Positions 1 to 8,055 are shown, counted from the first letter of the stretch. The stretch is DNA of 64,000 nucleotides from an uncultured Eubacteriales bacterium (GCA_900544765.1 UQWI01000004.1:124001-188000), one strand, 5' to 3'. Translations and numbers: made by a program. Notes: generated by a model not told the origin, from the sequence alone.

Positions 1-385
1 TTACATGCTTCTTGCTTACCGGGTAGGTAATGAAGCCAAGTATGAGCATGCAGCCCATGAAGAAAGTGAGCCGTTTCTCAACGCCTGCGTTGGAGAAAAG
101 GGTCGAGATTATGCAGTAGACGGAGAAAACCGCCATGAGGATATCAATGGCAAGCTTGGGCGTGCCGATCCAAATTCGGGTATTGGACTCCTTGTCATAC
201 TTTCGCATGACCTCTTCAACGTCCTCCATGGTGCCGACGTCGACGTCGTTATCTTCTTCAGGCTCATATGACGCGCCGTCAAAGCCTTTGACGTGCGGTT
301 TTTCGTAATGCGGCTGTTCCTGAGCCCCGGCGTCGACAACCGGGGTGTCAAACAGCCCTTCGTCTTTCTTTCTCTTCTTTGACAT
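1..385 (-). CDS. TRAP transporter permease, fused small/large type (5' part only)
   Basis: The first about 128 residues are visible; the gene continues beyond the left edge. It starts at ATG 385, eight bases after GGGAGG. About 70 charged, hydrophilic residues (MSKKRKKDEG then an acidic stretch) precede two hydrophobic segments near residues 78-97 and 105-121. A cytoplasmic extension before the first helices is usual for the large fused permeases that pair with TAXI-type binding proteins. It lies directly downstream of a TAXI binding protein on the same strand, separated by a strong stem-loop, so the two probably form one sodium-driven uptake system for an organic acid or amino acid. Substrate unknown. 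Identification rests mainly on context, since most of the membrane domain is outside the window. Confidence 0.7.
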   Translation of the reverse strand, partial: MSKKRKKDEGLFDTPVVDAGAQEQPHYEKPHVKGFDGASYEPEEDNDVDVGTMEDVEEVMRKYDKESNTRIWIGTPKLAIDILMAVFSVYCIISTLFSNAGVEKRLTFFMGCMLILGFITYPVSKKHV

Positions 386-406
386 TGTATACCTCCCTTG
401 CGAAAG

Positions 407-433
407 CCGCGGCGCCCTGGCTGGGCGCCGCGG
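407..433 (-). promoter_or_regulatory. Intercistronic stem-loop between TAXI binding protein and permease genes
   Basis: An 11-bp perfect inverted repeat (CCGCGGCGCCC, 407-417, with its complement at 423-433) with a 5-base loop lies between the stop of the binding-protein gene and the permease start. There is no T-tract on the minus strand, so it looks like a partial terminator or an mRNA-stabilising hairpin that would keep the binding protein in excess over the permease. That role is inferred from similar arrangements in other transporter operons. Confidence 0.6.
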
Positions 434-462
434 ACTAACGCACTAAAATTTGCTAAAGTAAA

Positions 463-1437
463 TCAAGCGGCAGCGGCTGCCTCCACGACGGGGACGTCTA
501 TGCCTTTTTCGGCAAAGTACTTGGCGGCACCGGGGTGGTACGGGACGTCAGTGATGGAAGTCGCAAAGTCAAGGTCGAGCTCGGCTTCCTTGGCGTGGCC
601 GAGGCTGCCCTTGTTCTCGAAAATGGTGGAGACGAAATCATAGACGGCGTCCTCGCTAACATCGTTGCCGGCAACAACGACGGCGGCGATAGCGACAGTG
701 GTGCAGTCCTCGGGGGTGCCGTAGACATCCTTGGAGATGGTGTAGGCGCTGTAGTACGGGCTGCTCTCGATGAGGGCGTCGATGTGCTCCTGGTCAAGGC
801 TGACAAGGTAGACGTCGTTGCCGCTGGCAAGGTCGGTGACGGCCGTGGTAGGCGCACCGGCGACGATGAACGCGGCGTCAATCTTGCCGTCCTTCAGGCT
901 GTCGACGCTGGTGGCGAAGTCCTGATACAGGGGGTTGATGTCATCTTCGGTCAGGCCGTAGGCGCCGAGGACGTCGAGAGCGTTGAAGTACACGCCGGAA
1001 CCGGAAGCGCCGATGGAGACGTTCTTGCCCTCAAGGTCGGCGACAGTCTTTATGTCGGGGTTGAGGGTGACTATCTGTACCTGCTCCATGTAGAGCGCGG
1101 CGACGGTAGAGAAGCTGTTGACAGGCGCGGGATTGCCTTCCGTGTCGAGGAAGAGGCGGGTTCCGCTGTAGGCATAGCTCATAACGTCGGACTGGACGAA
1201 ACCGAGCTGGATGGCTCCGGAAGCTATGTCCTCAATGTTGGTCTGAGAGCCGTTAGACGAAACGGCCGTGACGGTGGTGTCGGTGTTCTCAGTTACATAG
1301 CCTGCGAGCGTGCCGCCGTAGGCGTAGTATGTACCGGTGTCACCGCCGGTGCCGAACGTGAGAGTGGTGCCGCTGCCGCATGCGGCGAGCGCGAACACCA
1401 TCACGAGCGCAAGCGCAAGTGCAAGAAACTTCTTCAT
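463..1437 (-). CDS. TAXI family TRAP transporter substrate-binding lipoprotein
   Basis: 324 residues, the usual length of a TAXI solute receptor. It begins MKKFLALAL and has a lipoprotein signal with lipobox LAAC (Cys20). The mature part starts with a TGGDTGTYYAYGG-like stretch typical of the family and shows its glycine- and serine-rich binding-lobe motifs (SNGSQTN, GASGSGVYF). The start at 1437 is chosen over an in-frame ATG at 1494 because GGGAGG lies just upstream and the signal peptide begins there. The protein would be tethered outside the membrane and deliver ligand to the fused permease encoded next. A LysR-type regulator gene lies immediately upstream on the same strand. Family members are reported for glutamate and other small organic acids; the ligand here cannot be read from sequence. 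Confidence 0.9.
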   Translation of the reverse strand: MKKFLALALALVMVFALAACGSGTTLTFGTGGDTGTYYAYGGTLAGYVTENTDTTVTAVSSNGSQTNIEDIASGAIQLGFVQSDVMSYAYSGTRLFLDTEGNPAPVNSFSTVAALYMEQVQIVTLNPDIKTVADLEGKNVSIGASGSGVYFNALDVLGAYGLTEDDINPLYQDFATSVDSLKDGKIDAAFIVAGAPTTAVTDLASGNDVYLVSLDQEHIDALIESSPYYSAYTISKDVYGTPEDCTTVAIAAVVVAGNDVSEDAVYDFVSTIFENKGSLGHAKEAELDLDFATSITDVPYHPGAAKYFAEKGIDVPVVEAAAAA

Positions 1438-1503
1438 TTTTTGTCCTCCCTCTGGATATTGTCCTTTTGCAGTTTTTCCAACTGTAAAATTCATTACTTT
1501 ACT

Positions 1504-1571
1504 AGTATAAACCCTGAAGAGCTGGATTTCAATAGGTGTTGCTAAATTAATGTGACGAAAATTTGCAAATT
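1504..1571 (-). promoter_or_regulatory. Sigma-A promoter and palindromic operator candidate of the TAXI operon
   Basis: On the minus strand TTGAAA (1527-1532) and TATACT (1504-1509) are separated by exactly 17 bases, about 70 bases before the TAXI gene start. Just upstream is the perfect 12-bp palindrome AATTTGCAAATT (1560-1571), at about -60 from the predicted start site, the usual place for a LysR-type activator site. The neighbouring LysR gene ends at 1587. The promoter is seen directly; the operator role is inferred. Confidence 0.65.
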
Positions 1572-1586
1572 AGTAAATTGAATCAT

Positions 1587-2462
1587 TCAAAAATGGGTCT
1601 TGACCCATTCACAGGCGCTTTCCGCAAAACGCATTGTAGCCGGGCCGGCCCTGTCCGCGTCAGGCAGACACAGTCCTATGGTGCGGCTGGCCGGGGGGTC
1701 GAGCGGCAGGCATCTGACGCTGTCGCGGCTGTTGCGCAGCAGGAGCTCCGGCATGATACTTACACCGAGCCCGTTTTCTACCATGGCGATCACGGCGTAG
1801 TCATCCTTGGTCGTGTATTTTACCTCCGGGCTTTCGCCCAGGCTGGAAAAGACTCCACGCGCGTCGCGGTCGCTTGTCTCCAGCAGGCCTATAAAAGGCT
1901 CATGCACAAGCTTTTCCACGGGAAAGGAGGGCGCGCCGGCAAGGGGGTGGTTTTTTGGTATGACGGCCAGGAGCCGGTCCGTGAGCAGGGGGGTTATACT
2001 GCCCTTGAGCTGGGTGGGCAGAGGCACAAAGCCCAAATCGGCGCTGCCCTCCGAAAGCCAGAGCTCCACATCATGATAGTCGCCGCTCATCAGCTTGAGC
2101 TCCACGTTGGGGTACTGCGACCGGAAGGCGGCAATGATTCCGGGCAGCCAGTGGACGCCGACGCTCGAGAAAGTGCCTATGCGCACTGTGCCGCAGTCGA
2201 GGCCGCGTATGGCGCTGGCCGTCTGTGAGAGCTGCTCGTGCGAGGAGAGTATGCCGCGTATGGCGGGCAGGACCCGCTCGCCGTCGGACGTGGGGTACGC
2301 GCCGGAGCGCGAGCGCTTCAAGAGCGCAAAACCCAGCTCGCCCTCAAGCGAGCTTATCATGTGCGAGACAGCGCTCTGCGTGACGCCGAGACTTTCCGCA
2401 GCGCGGGTGATGCTCTTCAGCTCCACGGCTCGCATATATGCTTCGTATTTGTTTACGGGCAT
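1587..2462 (-). CDS. LysR family transcriptional regulator
   Basis: 291 residues, standard LTTR length. The N-terminal winged helix-turn-helix (about residues 1-60) contains the diagnostic pattern SITRAAESLGVTQSAVSHMI followed by LEGELGFALLKRSRSG. A type 2 periplasmic-binding-like effector domain follows (about residues 90-290). The ATG at 2462 is preceded by GAGGTAA. It lies upstream of, and in the same direction as, the TAXI-TRAP genes, which have their own promoter and a palindrome between them, so it most likely controls that transport system in response to the transported compound or a metabolite. The effector is not known. Confidence 0.92.
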   Translation of the reverse strand: MPVNKYEAYMRAVELKSITRAAESLGVTQSAVSHMISSLEGELGFALLKRSRSGAYPTSDGERVLPAIRGILSSHEQLSQTASAIRGLDCGTVRIGTFSSVGVHWLPGIIAAFRSQYPNVELKLMSGDYHDVELWLSEGSADLGFVPLPTQLKGSITPLLTDRLLAVIPKNHPLAGAPSFPVEKLVHEPFIGLLETSDRDARGVFSSLGESPEVKYTTKDDYAVIAMVENGLGVSIMPELLLRNSRDSVRCLPLDPPASRTIGLCLPDADRAGPATMRFAESACEWVKTHF

Positions 2463-2472
2463 TTTACTTACC

Positions 2473-3402
2473 TCATTTTGACCGGCGTCCGCCGCCTACG
2501 CGTGCGAACCACCGGAAGGTCATCGGCCATATGGCCGCAGCGAAAATGACTATCAGGAAATACCGCACGGCGTCCGCCAGGCCGCCCTCTCCGAAAAGGG
2601 CGTAGAGCGGGCTCTTGAGCCCGGAGCGTATGGCCATGACCAGCGCAAGGCCGAGGACGCACTTCAGTATCTGGCCCGCCAGCGGCGCGCGGGTGTCGAA
2701 GTGTATATGGCGGTGGTCGACGATGTAGGCCGTGAGCATGGCCACGCAGGCGCCGAAGAGCTTGTAGCCGTTCTCAAGCGCGCTGGCGAGGTTCTCCGTG
2801 TCCGTGCCTGCCGGGAGGGGGAAGAGCTGGACGTAGCAAAGATAGGCCAGCGAGAGGCCGAGCATCGAGCCCAGGACGCCGTACATGCGCCTGGGATGCT
2901 TATCAATGTCGCGGAAGAGCGGCCAAAGCGCGAGCGTGAGCGCAAGCCCCGCGACAAAGGACACGCCCACGTCGGCAGGCGTGTGTACGCCGAGGTACAT
3001 GCGCGAGAAGGCGATGAGTACGATGACCAGCAGGCAGAGCGCCCGCCAAAGCGTCTTGCGCGACCACATGCCCAGGCAACCGAAGGTGGCGAAGGCGTTT
3101 TGTGTGTGGCCGCTGGGGAAGGAGTAGCCCGTGGCCTCGGCCCTTGCGCTCTCGACGATGGTGAAGTCCGGGTCGCGAACCCAGGGGCGGTCTACGCGGC
3201 ATGTTATCTTCAAAAACTGGTTGAACACTGTGCCCGCAAAGCCGGTGGTGAGTATGTAGTAACCGAGGTTCTTGCTCACGCACCAGAACGCTATTATGGC
3301 TACGGCCATGTACACGACCTCGCCGCCTAGCTGCGTTATTGCGGACATGACCGCGTCCAGCGCGGGTGTGCGTATGCCCTCAAGGGCGTAGAGGAAGTCC
3401 AT
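2473..3402 (-). CDS. PAP2 family phosphatase, integral membrane
   Basis: 309 residues with all three phosphatidic-acid phosphatase signature motifs: K-x6-RP (Lys65 to Arg72-Pro73), PSGH (96-99) and SR-x5-H-x3-D (Ser133-Arg134, His140, Asp144). Several hydrophobic helices surround them and continue to the C-terminus. Members dephosphorylate membrane lipid phosphates such as phosphatidate, phosphatidylglycerol phosphate or undecaprenyl pyrophosphate; the exact substrate cannot be assigned. Compared with minimal bacterial PAP2 proteins (about 200 residues) this one has an extra C-terminal membrane domain of about 150 residues. The start has GGAGG six bases upstream. A strong promoter and a long structured leader precede the gene. 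Confidence 0.9.
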   Translation of the reverse strand: MDFLYALEGIRTPALDAVMSAITQLGGEVVYMAVAIIAFWCVSKNLGYYILTTGFAGTVFNQFLKITCRVDRPWVRDPDFTIVESARAEATGYSFPSGHTQNAFATFGCLGMWSRKTLWRALCLLVIVLIAFSRMYLGVHTPADVGVSFVAGLALTLALWPLFRDIDKHPRRMYGVLGSMLGLSLAYLCYVQLFPLPAGTDTENLASALENGYKLFGACVAMLTAYIVDHRHIHFDTRAPLAGQILKCVLGLALVMAIRSGLKSPLYALFGEGGLADAVRYFLIVIFAAAIWPMTFRWFARVGGGRRSK

Positions 3403-3438
3403 ATCTGCCTCCGTATCTGCCGTTGCGGCAATATAAAT

Positions 3439-3502
3439 GCGCCCGGGATGAGTTCGACTGAGGCTTCCGCCGAAGCGGGCTCACCGGCTCATCCGGGACG
3501 CA
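3439..3502 (-). ncRNA. Structured 5' leader of the PAP2 gene (unidentified RNA motif)
   Basis: Starting at the predicted transcription start, the minus-strand RNA can fold into one long interrupted hairpin. An outer stem pairs CCCGGATGAG with CTCATCCCGGG, an inner stem pairs TGAG with CTCA, and an apical CCGC-TTCG-GCGG stem carries a UUCG tetraloop. Internal loops contain unpaired, conserved-looking purine-rich stretches. About 35 bases separate the structure from the start codon. It does not match the riboswitch consensus sequences I know (yybP-ykoY, purine, ykkC, fluoride) and has no T-tract. It may be a cis-regulatory element or a 5' stabiliser. Confidence 0.45.
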
Positions 3503-3507
3503 CATAA

Positions 3508-3536
3508 ATGGTATCAAAACGCGGGCGGGCTGTCAA
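3508..3536 (-). promoter_or_regulatory. Sigma-A promoter of the PAP2 gene
   Basis: TTGACA (3531-3536 on the complement), 17-base spacer, then TACCAT (3508-3513) with an extended TGA just before the -10. The predicted start falls at about 3501, exactly at the base of the leader hairpin, leaving a leader of about 100 bases. Confidence 0.7.
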
Positions 3537-3547
3537 GTGTGCAGCGC

Positions 3548-4102
3548 TTATAGCGCGCCGATGCCCTCCAGCAGCAGCTTTGCGCCTATGCCGAAGAGCA
3601 CGGCGCCTCCCAGCACGCCTGCGGCCCGGCACGGGATGGCTGGCACACGGCTGCCCAATACGCCTCCGGCGAAGCAGACGGCAAAGGTCACGGCGGCGAT
3701 GAGCAGCACGGCGGCCGGAAGAGGGACGTCCATGAAGGCGAACGACACCCCGGCGGCCAGGGCGTCCAGGCTGGTGGCCACGGCCATGAGCAGCAGGCGG
3801 CTGGGTTTGAGCTCCGCCGGATATGCGCGCCCTTCGCCCTTGAGCGCTTCCAATATCATCTTTATGCCGATGAAGGCCAGCAGGAAAAAGCTTATGTACG
3901 GCCCCCAGGCGCTGGCTATGCCGCTGACTGCGCTGCCCAGCAGCCAGCCGAGCAGCGGCATCAGGCCCTGGAAAAAGCCGAAATACGCCGCGGCCGTCGC
4001 GGCGTGCCTGAGCCTGTAGCCGGGTGTCGTTAGGGCGCTGGTGACGGAGACGGCGAAGGCATCCATTGACAAGCCCGCTCCGATGAGTAAAATATCAAGC
4101 AT
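3548..4102 (-). CDS. mntP: MntP-type manganese efflux pump
   Basis: 184 residues with six hydrophobic helices in two pseudo-symmetric halves, each carrying the hallmark acidic motif: SMDAFAVS near residue 15 and SLDALAAG in the second half. MntP proteins export Mn2+ across the cytoplasmic membrane. The start at 4102 (MLDILLIG) matches the family's N-terminus; an in-frame ATG at 4138 would add 12 polar residues and overlap the divergent tadA start. The gap to tadA is only 27 bases, so the promoters of both genes must overlap the neighbouring coding regions. In many bacteria mntP follows a yybP-ykoY riboswitch; there is no room for one here. Confidence 0.9.
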   Translation of the reverse strand: MLDILLIGAGLSMDAFAVSVTSALTTPGYRLRHAATAAAYFGFFQGLMPLLGWLLGSAVSGIASAWGPYISFFLLAFIGIKMILEALKGEGRAYPAELKPSRLLLMAVATSLDALAAGVSFAFMDVPLPAAVLLIAAVTFAVCFAGGVLGSRVPAIPCRAAGVLGGAVLFGIGAKLLLEGIGAL

Positions 4103-4129
4103 ACGAGACACGCTCCGAGGTGAAGTATA

Positions 4130-4597
4130 GTGGACCATGAAAAGTATATGCGCGCCGCGCTTGAATTAGCTCGCGAGGCCGCCGAAAACGGCGAGGTACC
4201 CGTAGGCTGCGTAGTCGCGTCCCCGGAAGGCGGGATAATAGGCCGGGGCCGCAACCGGCGCGAGGAGGGGCGCGACGCCACGGCGCACGCCGAGATTGAG
4301 GCCATACGCGCCGCCTGCGCCGCGCTTGGGACGTGGAACCTCTCCGGCTGCACGCTGTTTGTGACGCTGGAGCCGTGCCCGATGTGCGCCGGGGCGATTA
4401 TCAATTCGCGCATATCCACCGTGGTCTACGGCGCAAAGGAGCCGTACAGCGGCTCGGTGGGCAGCGTGATAAACCTCTTCGAGGAGCGCTACGGCCACCG
4501 CCCCGCCGTCTACGGCGGGGTGCTCAGGGACGAGTGCGCCTTACTGCTGAGCGGCTTCTTCGGAAGCTTGAGGGGTGCAAAGGGCCGCCGCGGCTGA
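4130..4597 (+). CDS. tadA: tRNA-specific adenosine deaminase TadA
   Basis: 155 residues, the usual size. It has the zinc-dependent deaminase signatures HAE (53-55, catalytic Glu55) and PCPMC (Cys83 and Cys86 as zinc ligands). TadA converts adenosine 34 to inosine in the anticodon of tRNA-Arg(ACG), allowing it to read CGN codons. Translation starts at GTG 4130 with GAGGTG eight bases upstream; the only nearby ATG is out of frame. The gene is monocistronic, closed by a strong terminator eight bases downstream. Confidence 0.95.
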   Translation: MDHEKYMRAALELAREAAENGEVPVGCVVASPEGGIIGRGRNRREEGRDATAHAEIEAIRAACAALGTWNLSGCTLFVTLEPCPMCAGAIINSRISTVVYGAKEPYSGSVGSVINLFEERYGHRPAVYGGVLRDECALLLSGFFGSLRGAKGRRG

Positions 4598-4604
4598 AAT
4601 GTGG

Positions 4605-4638
4605 AAAGCCCACCCGGCAGCGGGCCGGGTGGGCTTTT
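4605..4638 (+). terminator. Rho-independent terminator after tadA
   Basis: A 13-bp perfect stem (AAAGCCCACCCGG, 4605-4617, with 4625-4637) and 7-base loop followed by TTTT, then a further T-run shortly after. It separates tadA from the convergent phosphoribosyltransferase gene. Confidence 0.9.
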
Positions 4639-4646
4639 ATGCTTTT

Positions 4647-5201
4647 TTATTCCTTCGGGGTCCCGTCCGCGTTGAAGAGCGGGAGCTTGCCCAGTGTGAT
4701 TATATCCGTGCGGTTGTACGCGTCGCCCTCGGCGAGGACGGCCATCTTGCCCGCTATGATGCCTCCGGCGCGGGTTACCAGCTCTTCCATCGCGTGCAGG
4801 CTCTCACCGGTAGAGATGACGTCGTCGACAATAAGCATGCGCTTGCCGTTAATCATCTTCGCGTCCTCGGTGTCTATCACGAGCTTCTGGATGTGCATCG
4901 TCGTTATAGAGCGAACCTCAACTTCAAACACGCCGGTCATGTACGCCTTCGCGCCCTTTCTGGCGAGGAAGTACTTCTCAGCGCCCGACTGGCGGGCCAT
5001 CTCGTAGAGAAGGGGTATTGCCTTGGCCTCCGGCGCAATTATGTAGTCGTATTCCGGGGCCAGCTTGAGCAGCTCTGCGGCGCAGTGGACCGTGAGCTCG
5101 ACATCTCCAAACATCACGAAAGCGCCTATGTACAGGTCGTCTGTGACGCGGCAGAGGGGCAGCTCTCGTTGTAGGCCGGCGATGTCCATCTCGTATGTCA
5201 T
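4647..5201 (-). CDS. Type I phosphoribosyltransferase, adenine/xanthine PRTase-like
   Basis: 184 residues. The PRPP-binding motif MLIVDDVISTGESL is near residues 119-132, and an upstream PEAKAIPL segment fits the APRT-type fold. This group transfers ribose-5-phosphate from PRPP to a purine base or acts as a PRPP-sensing regulator. It is shorter and more divergent than typical Apt, so the base cannot be named. ATG 5201 has AGGAGG about nine bases upstream. It is monocistronic, behind a strong promoter. Purine salvage would fit the guaA-purB-purA operon found later in the window, but no direct link is visible. Confidence 0.8.
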   Translation of the reverse strand: MTYEMDIAGLQRELPLCRVTDDLYIGAFVMFGDVELTVHCAAELLKLAPEYDYIIAPEAKAIPLLYEMARQSGAEKYFLARKGAKAYMTGVFEVEVRSITTMHIQKLVIDTEDAKMINGKRMLIVDDVISTGESLHAMEELVTRAGGIIAGKMAVLAEGDAYNRTDIITLGKLPLFNADGTPKE

Positions 5202-5248
5202 TTTGGATTCCTCCTAAATTCCCAGTCCGGCAAGACACCGGTTCTACA

Positions 5249-5276
5249 ATTATACAATATCACCCGGTAAAGTCAA
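5249..5276 (-). promoter_or_regulatory. Sigma-A promoter of the phosphoribosyltransferase gene
   Basis: TTGACT (complement of 5271-5276), 16-base spacer, perfect TATAAT (complement of 5249-5254). The predicted leader is about 45 bases and contains a small CCGG-CCGG hairpin. Confidence 0.7.
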
Positions 5277-5485
5277 GTGAAATTGTTTGCGGCGCTGGTC
5301 AGGTCAAATCCATGATGACGGAATTTTGAGAATATTTGCTATTCAGCTGCGCATAGGTTAAAAAATCGGCTAGGCAAAGGTTTAACAATTAAGCAAAGTG
5401 CACAAGATTAGCTTTGATTTAGGGCTTTAAATGGGCACTCATTGAGGAAAAATGAATAAATTGTTACGCGAGTGTGATGAAAGTC

Positions 5486-5588
5486 TTGTAAATGCCGGGA
5501 TTTTGGTGTAGCATATAAGTACAGAGGTGCAGGGGGTACTGCACTCTGCGGATAGGGAGAACCGGCTATGCGAGGGATCGCTGCCGGT
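5486..5588 (+). promoter_or_regulatory. Putative promoter and hairpin leader of the NSS symporter gene
   Basis: TTGTAA (5486-5491), 17 bases, TAGCAT (5509-5514) form a moderate promoter. The leader then contains two hairpins: GTGCAG/CTGCAC (5527-5544) and a nested ACCGGC/GCCGGT with an inner GCGA/TCGC (5561-5588). No T-tract follows, so attenuation is not obvious. The AT-rich stretch 5277-5485 upstream holds no coding signal or repeat that I can see. Confidence 0.45.
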
Positions 5589-5614
5589 AAAATAAAATAT
5601 GGGAGGGAAAATCA

Positions 5615-7093
5615 ATGTCTGAACATTCTCAGCACATGGAACACGATCGTGGTTCATGGGGCTCCAACTTTGGTTTCCTGATGGCGGCCGTCGGCTCGGC
5701 GGTCGGCCTTGGCAACATTTGGGGCTTCCCGTACAAAATGGGTAGCTACGGCGGCTTCGCGTTCCTGGTTATCTACCTGCTCCTGGTCATTTTCGTCGGC
5801 GTGGTCGTCATGCTCGGCGAGCTGTCCATCGGCCGTAAGACCGGCCTCGGCGCCGTCGGCGCTTATACGAAGCTCGGAAAGAAGTACAAGTGGCTGGGCC
5901 TGCTGGGCATACTGGCGGCGTTCTGTCTGCTGGCGTTCTACAACGTCCTCGGCGGACTCGTCATGCGCTACATGTTCGGCTTCATACTGCAGATACTCGG
6001 TGTGGACGGCTTCGCCGGACAGAGCGGCAACTTCTTCGGATACATACTCCACGACTACAGCGGCATGGTCTTCTTCCACGTGCTGTTCATAGTCTGCAAC
6101 GTCGTCATCGTCATGGGCGGCATACAGGGCGGCATTGAGAAGTTTTGCACGGTCGCAATGCCCGCGCTGTTCTTCATGCTCCTGTTCGTCATCATCTACG
6201 TTGCGTTCCAGCCGGGCGCCGGCCAGGGCTACAAGGATATGCTCACCCCGAACTTCGAGCCCATATCCTCTTTCTCAGGCTTCTTACAAGTGTTGTCTAA
6301 GGCAGCGGGACAGATGTTCTTCTCACTGTCGCTTGGCATGGGCGCCATAATCTCCTACGGCTCCTACCTGGATAAGAAGGAGAACCTGCAGAAGAACGCG
6401 CTCATAATCCCGGCCTGTGATACTCTGATAGCCGTCATGGCAGCCTGCGCTGTTCTCCCGGCCTGCGCGGCCTTCGGCATGGAGTACAATCAGGGTCCCG
6501 GCCTGCTGTTCAACACCATGCAGAACGTCTTCCTGAGCATGGGCAGCTTCGGCAGCTTCGTCGGATTCATGTTCTACTTCCTCGTGTTCATCGCGGCGGT
6601 CACCTCGTCCATCTCCCTGTTCGAGGCCATCGTCACCTGGCGCATCGACGCCGGACGCGAGAAGGGCAAGAAGGTCAACCGTACTAGCACAATGTGCGTT
6701 GCGGCCGTCCTCTCTCTCATCGTCGGTCTGCCCGTCGCGCTCGACGCCATAGGCGGCGGCGTTACCGGTGTCGCAGGTGCGGTTCCCGCTCCGTATACCT
6801 TCTTCGGCATGAGCATCGACCAGCTGATGGCGGGCGAGATCCCGATGTTCATCGACAGCTGGCTTGACTTCTTCGACGTTATCTCCGAGGGCATACTGAT
6901 GCCGCTAGGCGCGCTGGTGATGGCCTTGCTCATAGGCTGGAAGTGGAAGACGAAAGACCTGATCGTGCCGGAGTGCGAGGCCAGCGGCCACAAGTTCTGG
7001 GGTTACGGCTTCTTCAACTTCTGCTTCAAGTTCGTTACCCCCATCGGCATGGCTGTTGTCCTTGTCGGCCAGATAATTGACTTCTTCGGATAA
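5615..7093 (+). CDS. Sodium-dependent NSS/SNF family amino-acid symporter
   Basis: 492 residues with about 11-12 membrane helices, the LeuT fold. Helix 1 carries the family signature AVGLGNIWGFPY (about residues 29-40), including the Na+- and substrate-site residues G-x-G-N34, and is followed by a GGFAF motif. These transporters use the Na+ gradient to import amino acids such as tryptophan, tyrosine or leucine. Unusually, the position of the extracellular-gate arginine in the family pattern N-x-x-R-F-P (LeuT Arg30) is glycine 37. The start has GGGAGG eight bases upstream. The gene is monocistronic, behind its own leader and ahead of a bidirectional terminator. Substrate unassigned. Confidence 0.93.
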   Translation: MSEHSQHMEHDRGSWGSNFGFLMAAVGSAVGLGNIWGFPYKMGSYGGFAFLVIYLLLVIFVGVVVMLGELSIGRKTGLGAVGAYTKLGKKYKWLGLLGILAAFCLLAFYNVLGGLVMRYMFGFILQILGVDGFAGQSGNFFGYILHDYSGMVFFHVLFIVCNVVIVMGGIQGGIEKFCTVAMPALFFMLLFVIIYVAFQPGAGQGYKDMLTPNFEPISSFSGFLQVLSKAAGQMFFSLSLGMGAIISYGSYLDKKENLQKNALIIPACDTLIAVMAACAVLPACAAFGMEYNQGPGLLFNTMQNVFLSMGSFGSFVGFMFYFLVFIAAVTSSISLFEAIVTWRIDAGREKGKKVNRTSTMCVAAVLSLIVGLPVALDAIGGGVTGVAGAVPAPYTFFGMSIDQLMAGEIPMFIDSWLDFFDVISEGILMPLGALVMALLIGWKWKTKDLIVPECEASGHKFWGYGFFNFCFKFVTPIGMAVVLVGQIIDFFG

Positions 7094-7133
7094 AAGCTGC
7101 AAGCCATCAGGTGGGTGTAATTGAATAAAAGAC

Positions 7134-7163
7134 AAAAAACCCCGGTGTAAACCGGGGTTTTTT
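7134..7163. terminator. Bidirectional terminator between NSS symporter and DMT transporter
   Basis: A 12-bp perfect stem AAAAAACCCCGG (7134-7145) / CCGGGGTTTTTT (7152-7163) with a 6-base loop and T-runs for both directions. It overlaps the stop codon of the convergent DMT gene at 7162. Confidence 0.9.
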
Positions 7164-8055
7164 ACGTCCTGCTTTCAGGGCGGCGCTGTGTGAATACGGG
7201 CAGATTGGGCAGCAGTATGCCGGACAGTATGAGCGCCGCGCCAAGCAGGCCGCTCACGCCGAGTGACTCGTGCAGGAACAACACGCCCAGCACCCCGGCG
7301 CTCAGCGGGCTGAGTGCGCAGAACATGGCCGCGCGCTCCGCAGTGGTTCCGCTCTGCGCCACGGGCTGAAGCGTGAAGCCGAAGATGGTGCATACAACGG
7401 CGAGGGCGAGTACGATGCCCCAGTCGGCCGCGCGGGCTGGCAGCGCGGGGGTCTCAAATATGAACGCCGCCGCCGAGGCCAGTACGGCGATGGTGCAGAC
7501 CTGGCCTATACCCATGACCAGCGTGTCACCTGTGCGGCTCAGCCTGCCGGTGACAATTATGGCGCAGGCGTACAGCACGGCGGTGGCCAGACATATAAGC
7601 TCGCCGGGGCCGAAACCCTCAAAACCGGATCGGAGGGTCAGCAGCGCTACGCCGGCGACGCTTGTAAGCGCGCTGAGCATCGTAACGCGCCCCGGTGCGC
7701 GGCGCGTTATTATCGCCGTCAGCAGCGGAACTATGACGACGGCGGTGTTCTCCAGGAACGAGGTTGTGGACGTGCTCGTGTGGCGCAGCGCCGTGGACTC
7801 GCAGGCCAGAACGGCAAAGAACACCGCCCCGATTATTGCCCCGCGGAGGAAAACCGCCCTCCCGGCGGCGCGTATGCGGCGGCGGAACAGCGCAAGCAAT
7901 ATGAGCCCCGCCGTGGTAAAGCGCAGTGACATGAGAGTAAAGGCCTCCATGTCCGCCAGCCCCAGCTTCAGCAGCAGCAGCGAGGTGCTGCGCGCAATTA
8001 TGACGGCGGCTAGCAGGGCCTCGCTGCCGCGCTGCGTCAGAGTAAGTATTTTCAT
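7162..8055 (-). CDS. DMT superfamily transporter, EamA type
   Basis: 297 residues, about ten hydrophobic helices arranged as two EamA repeats, with typical features of the drug/metabolite transporter superfamily (ALRFTTAGLIL-like helix, a FLENT motif, ALSPLSAGVLGVLFLHESLG in the second repeat). Members usually export metabolites or amino acids. The start at 8055 (MKILTLTQ) is preferred because GGAGA lies nine bases upstream; an in-frame ATG at 8136 has no ribosome binding site. Divergently transcribed from a LysR gene with palindromes in between, so export is probably induced by its substrate. Substrate unknown. Confidence 0.87.
   Translation of the reverse strand: MKILTLTQRGSEALLAAVIIARSTSLLLLKLGLADMEAFTLMSLRFTTAGLILLALFRRRIRAAGRAVFLRGAIIGAVFFAVLACESTALRHTSTSTTSFLENTAVVIVPLLTAIITRRAPGRVTMLSALTSVAGVALLTLRSGFEGFGPGELICLATAVLYACAIIVTGRLSRTGDTLVMGIGQVCTIAVLASAAAFIFETPALPARAADWGIVLALAVVCTIFGFTLQPVAQSGTTAERAAMFCALSPLSAGVLGVLFLHESLGVSGLLGAALILSGILLPNLPVFTQRRPESRT

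Noticed and set aside
3403..3547. yybP-ykoY manganese riboswitch belonging to mntP
   Set aside because: The structured leader is transcribed towards the PAP2 gene, lies downstream of mntP, and lacks the yybP-ykoY consensus.
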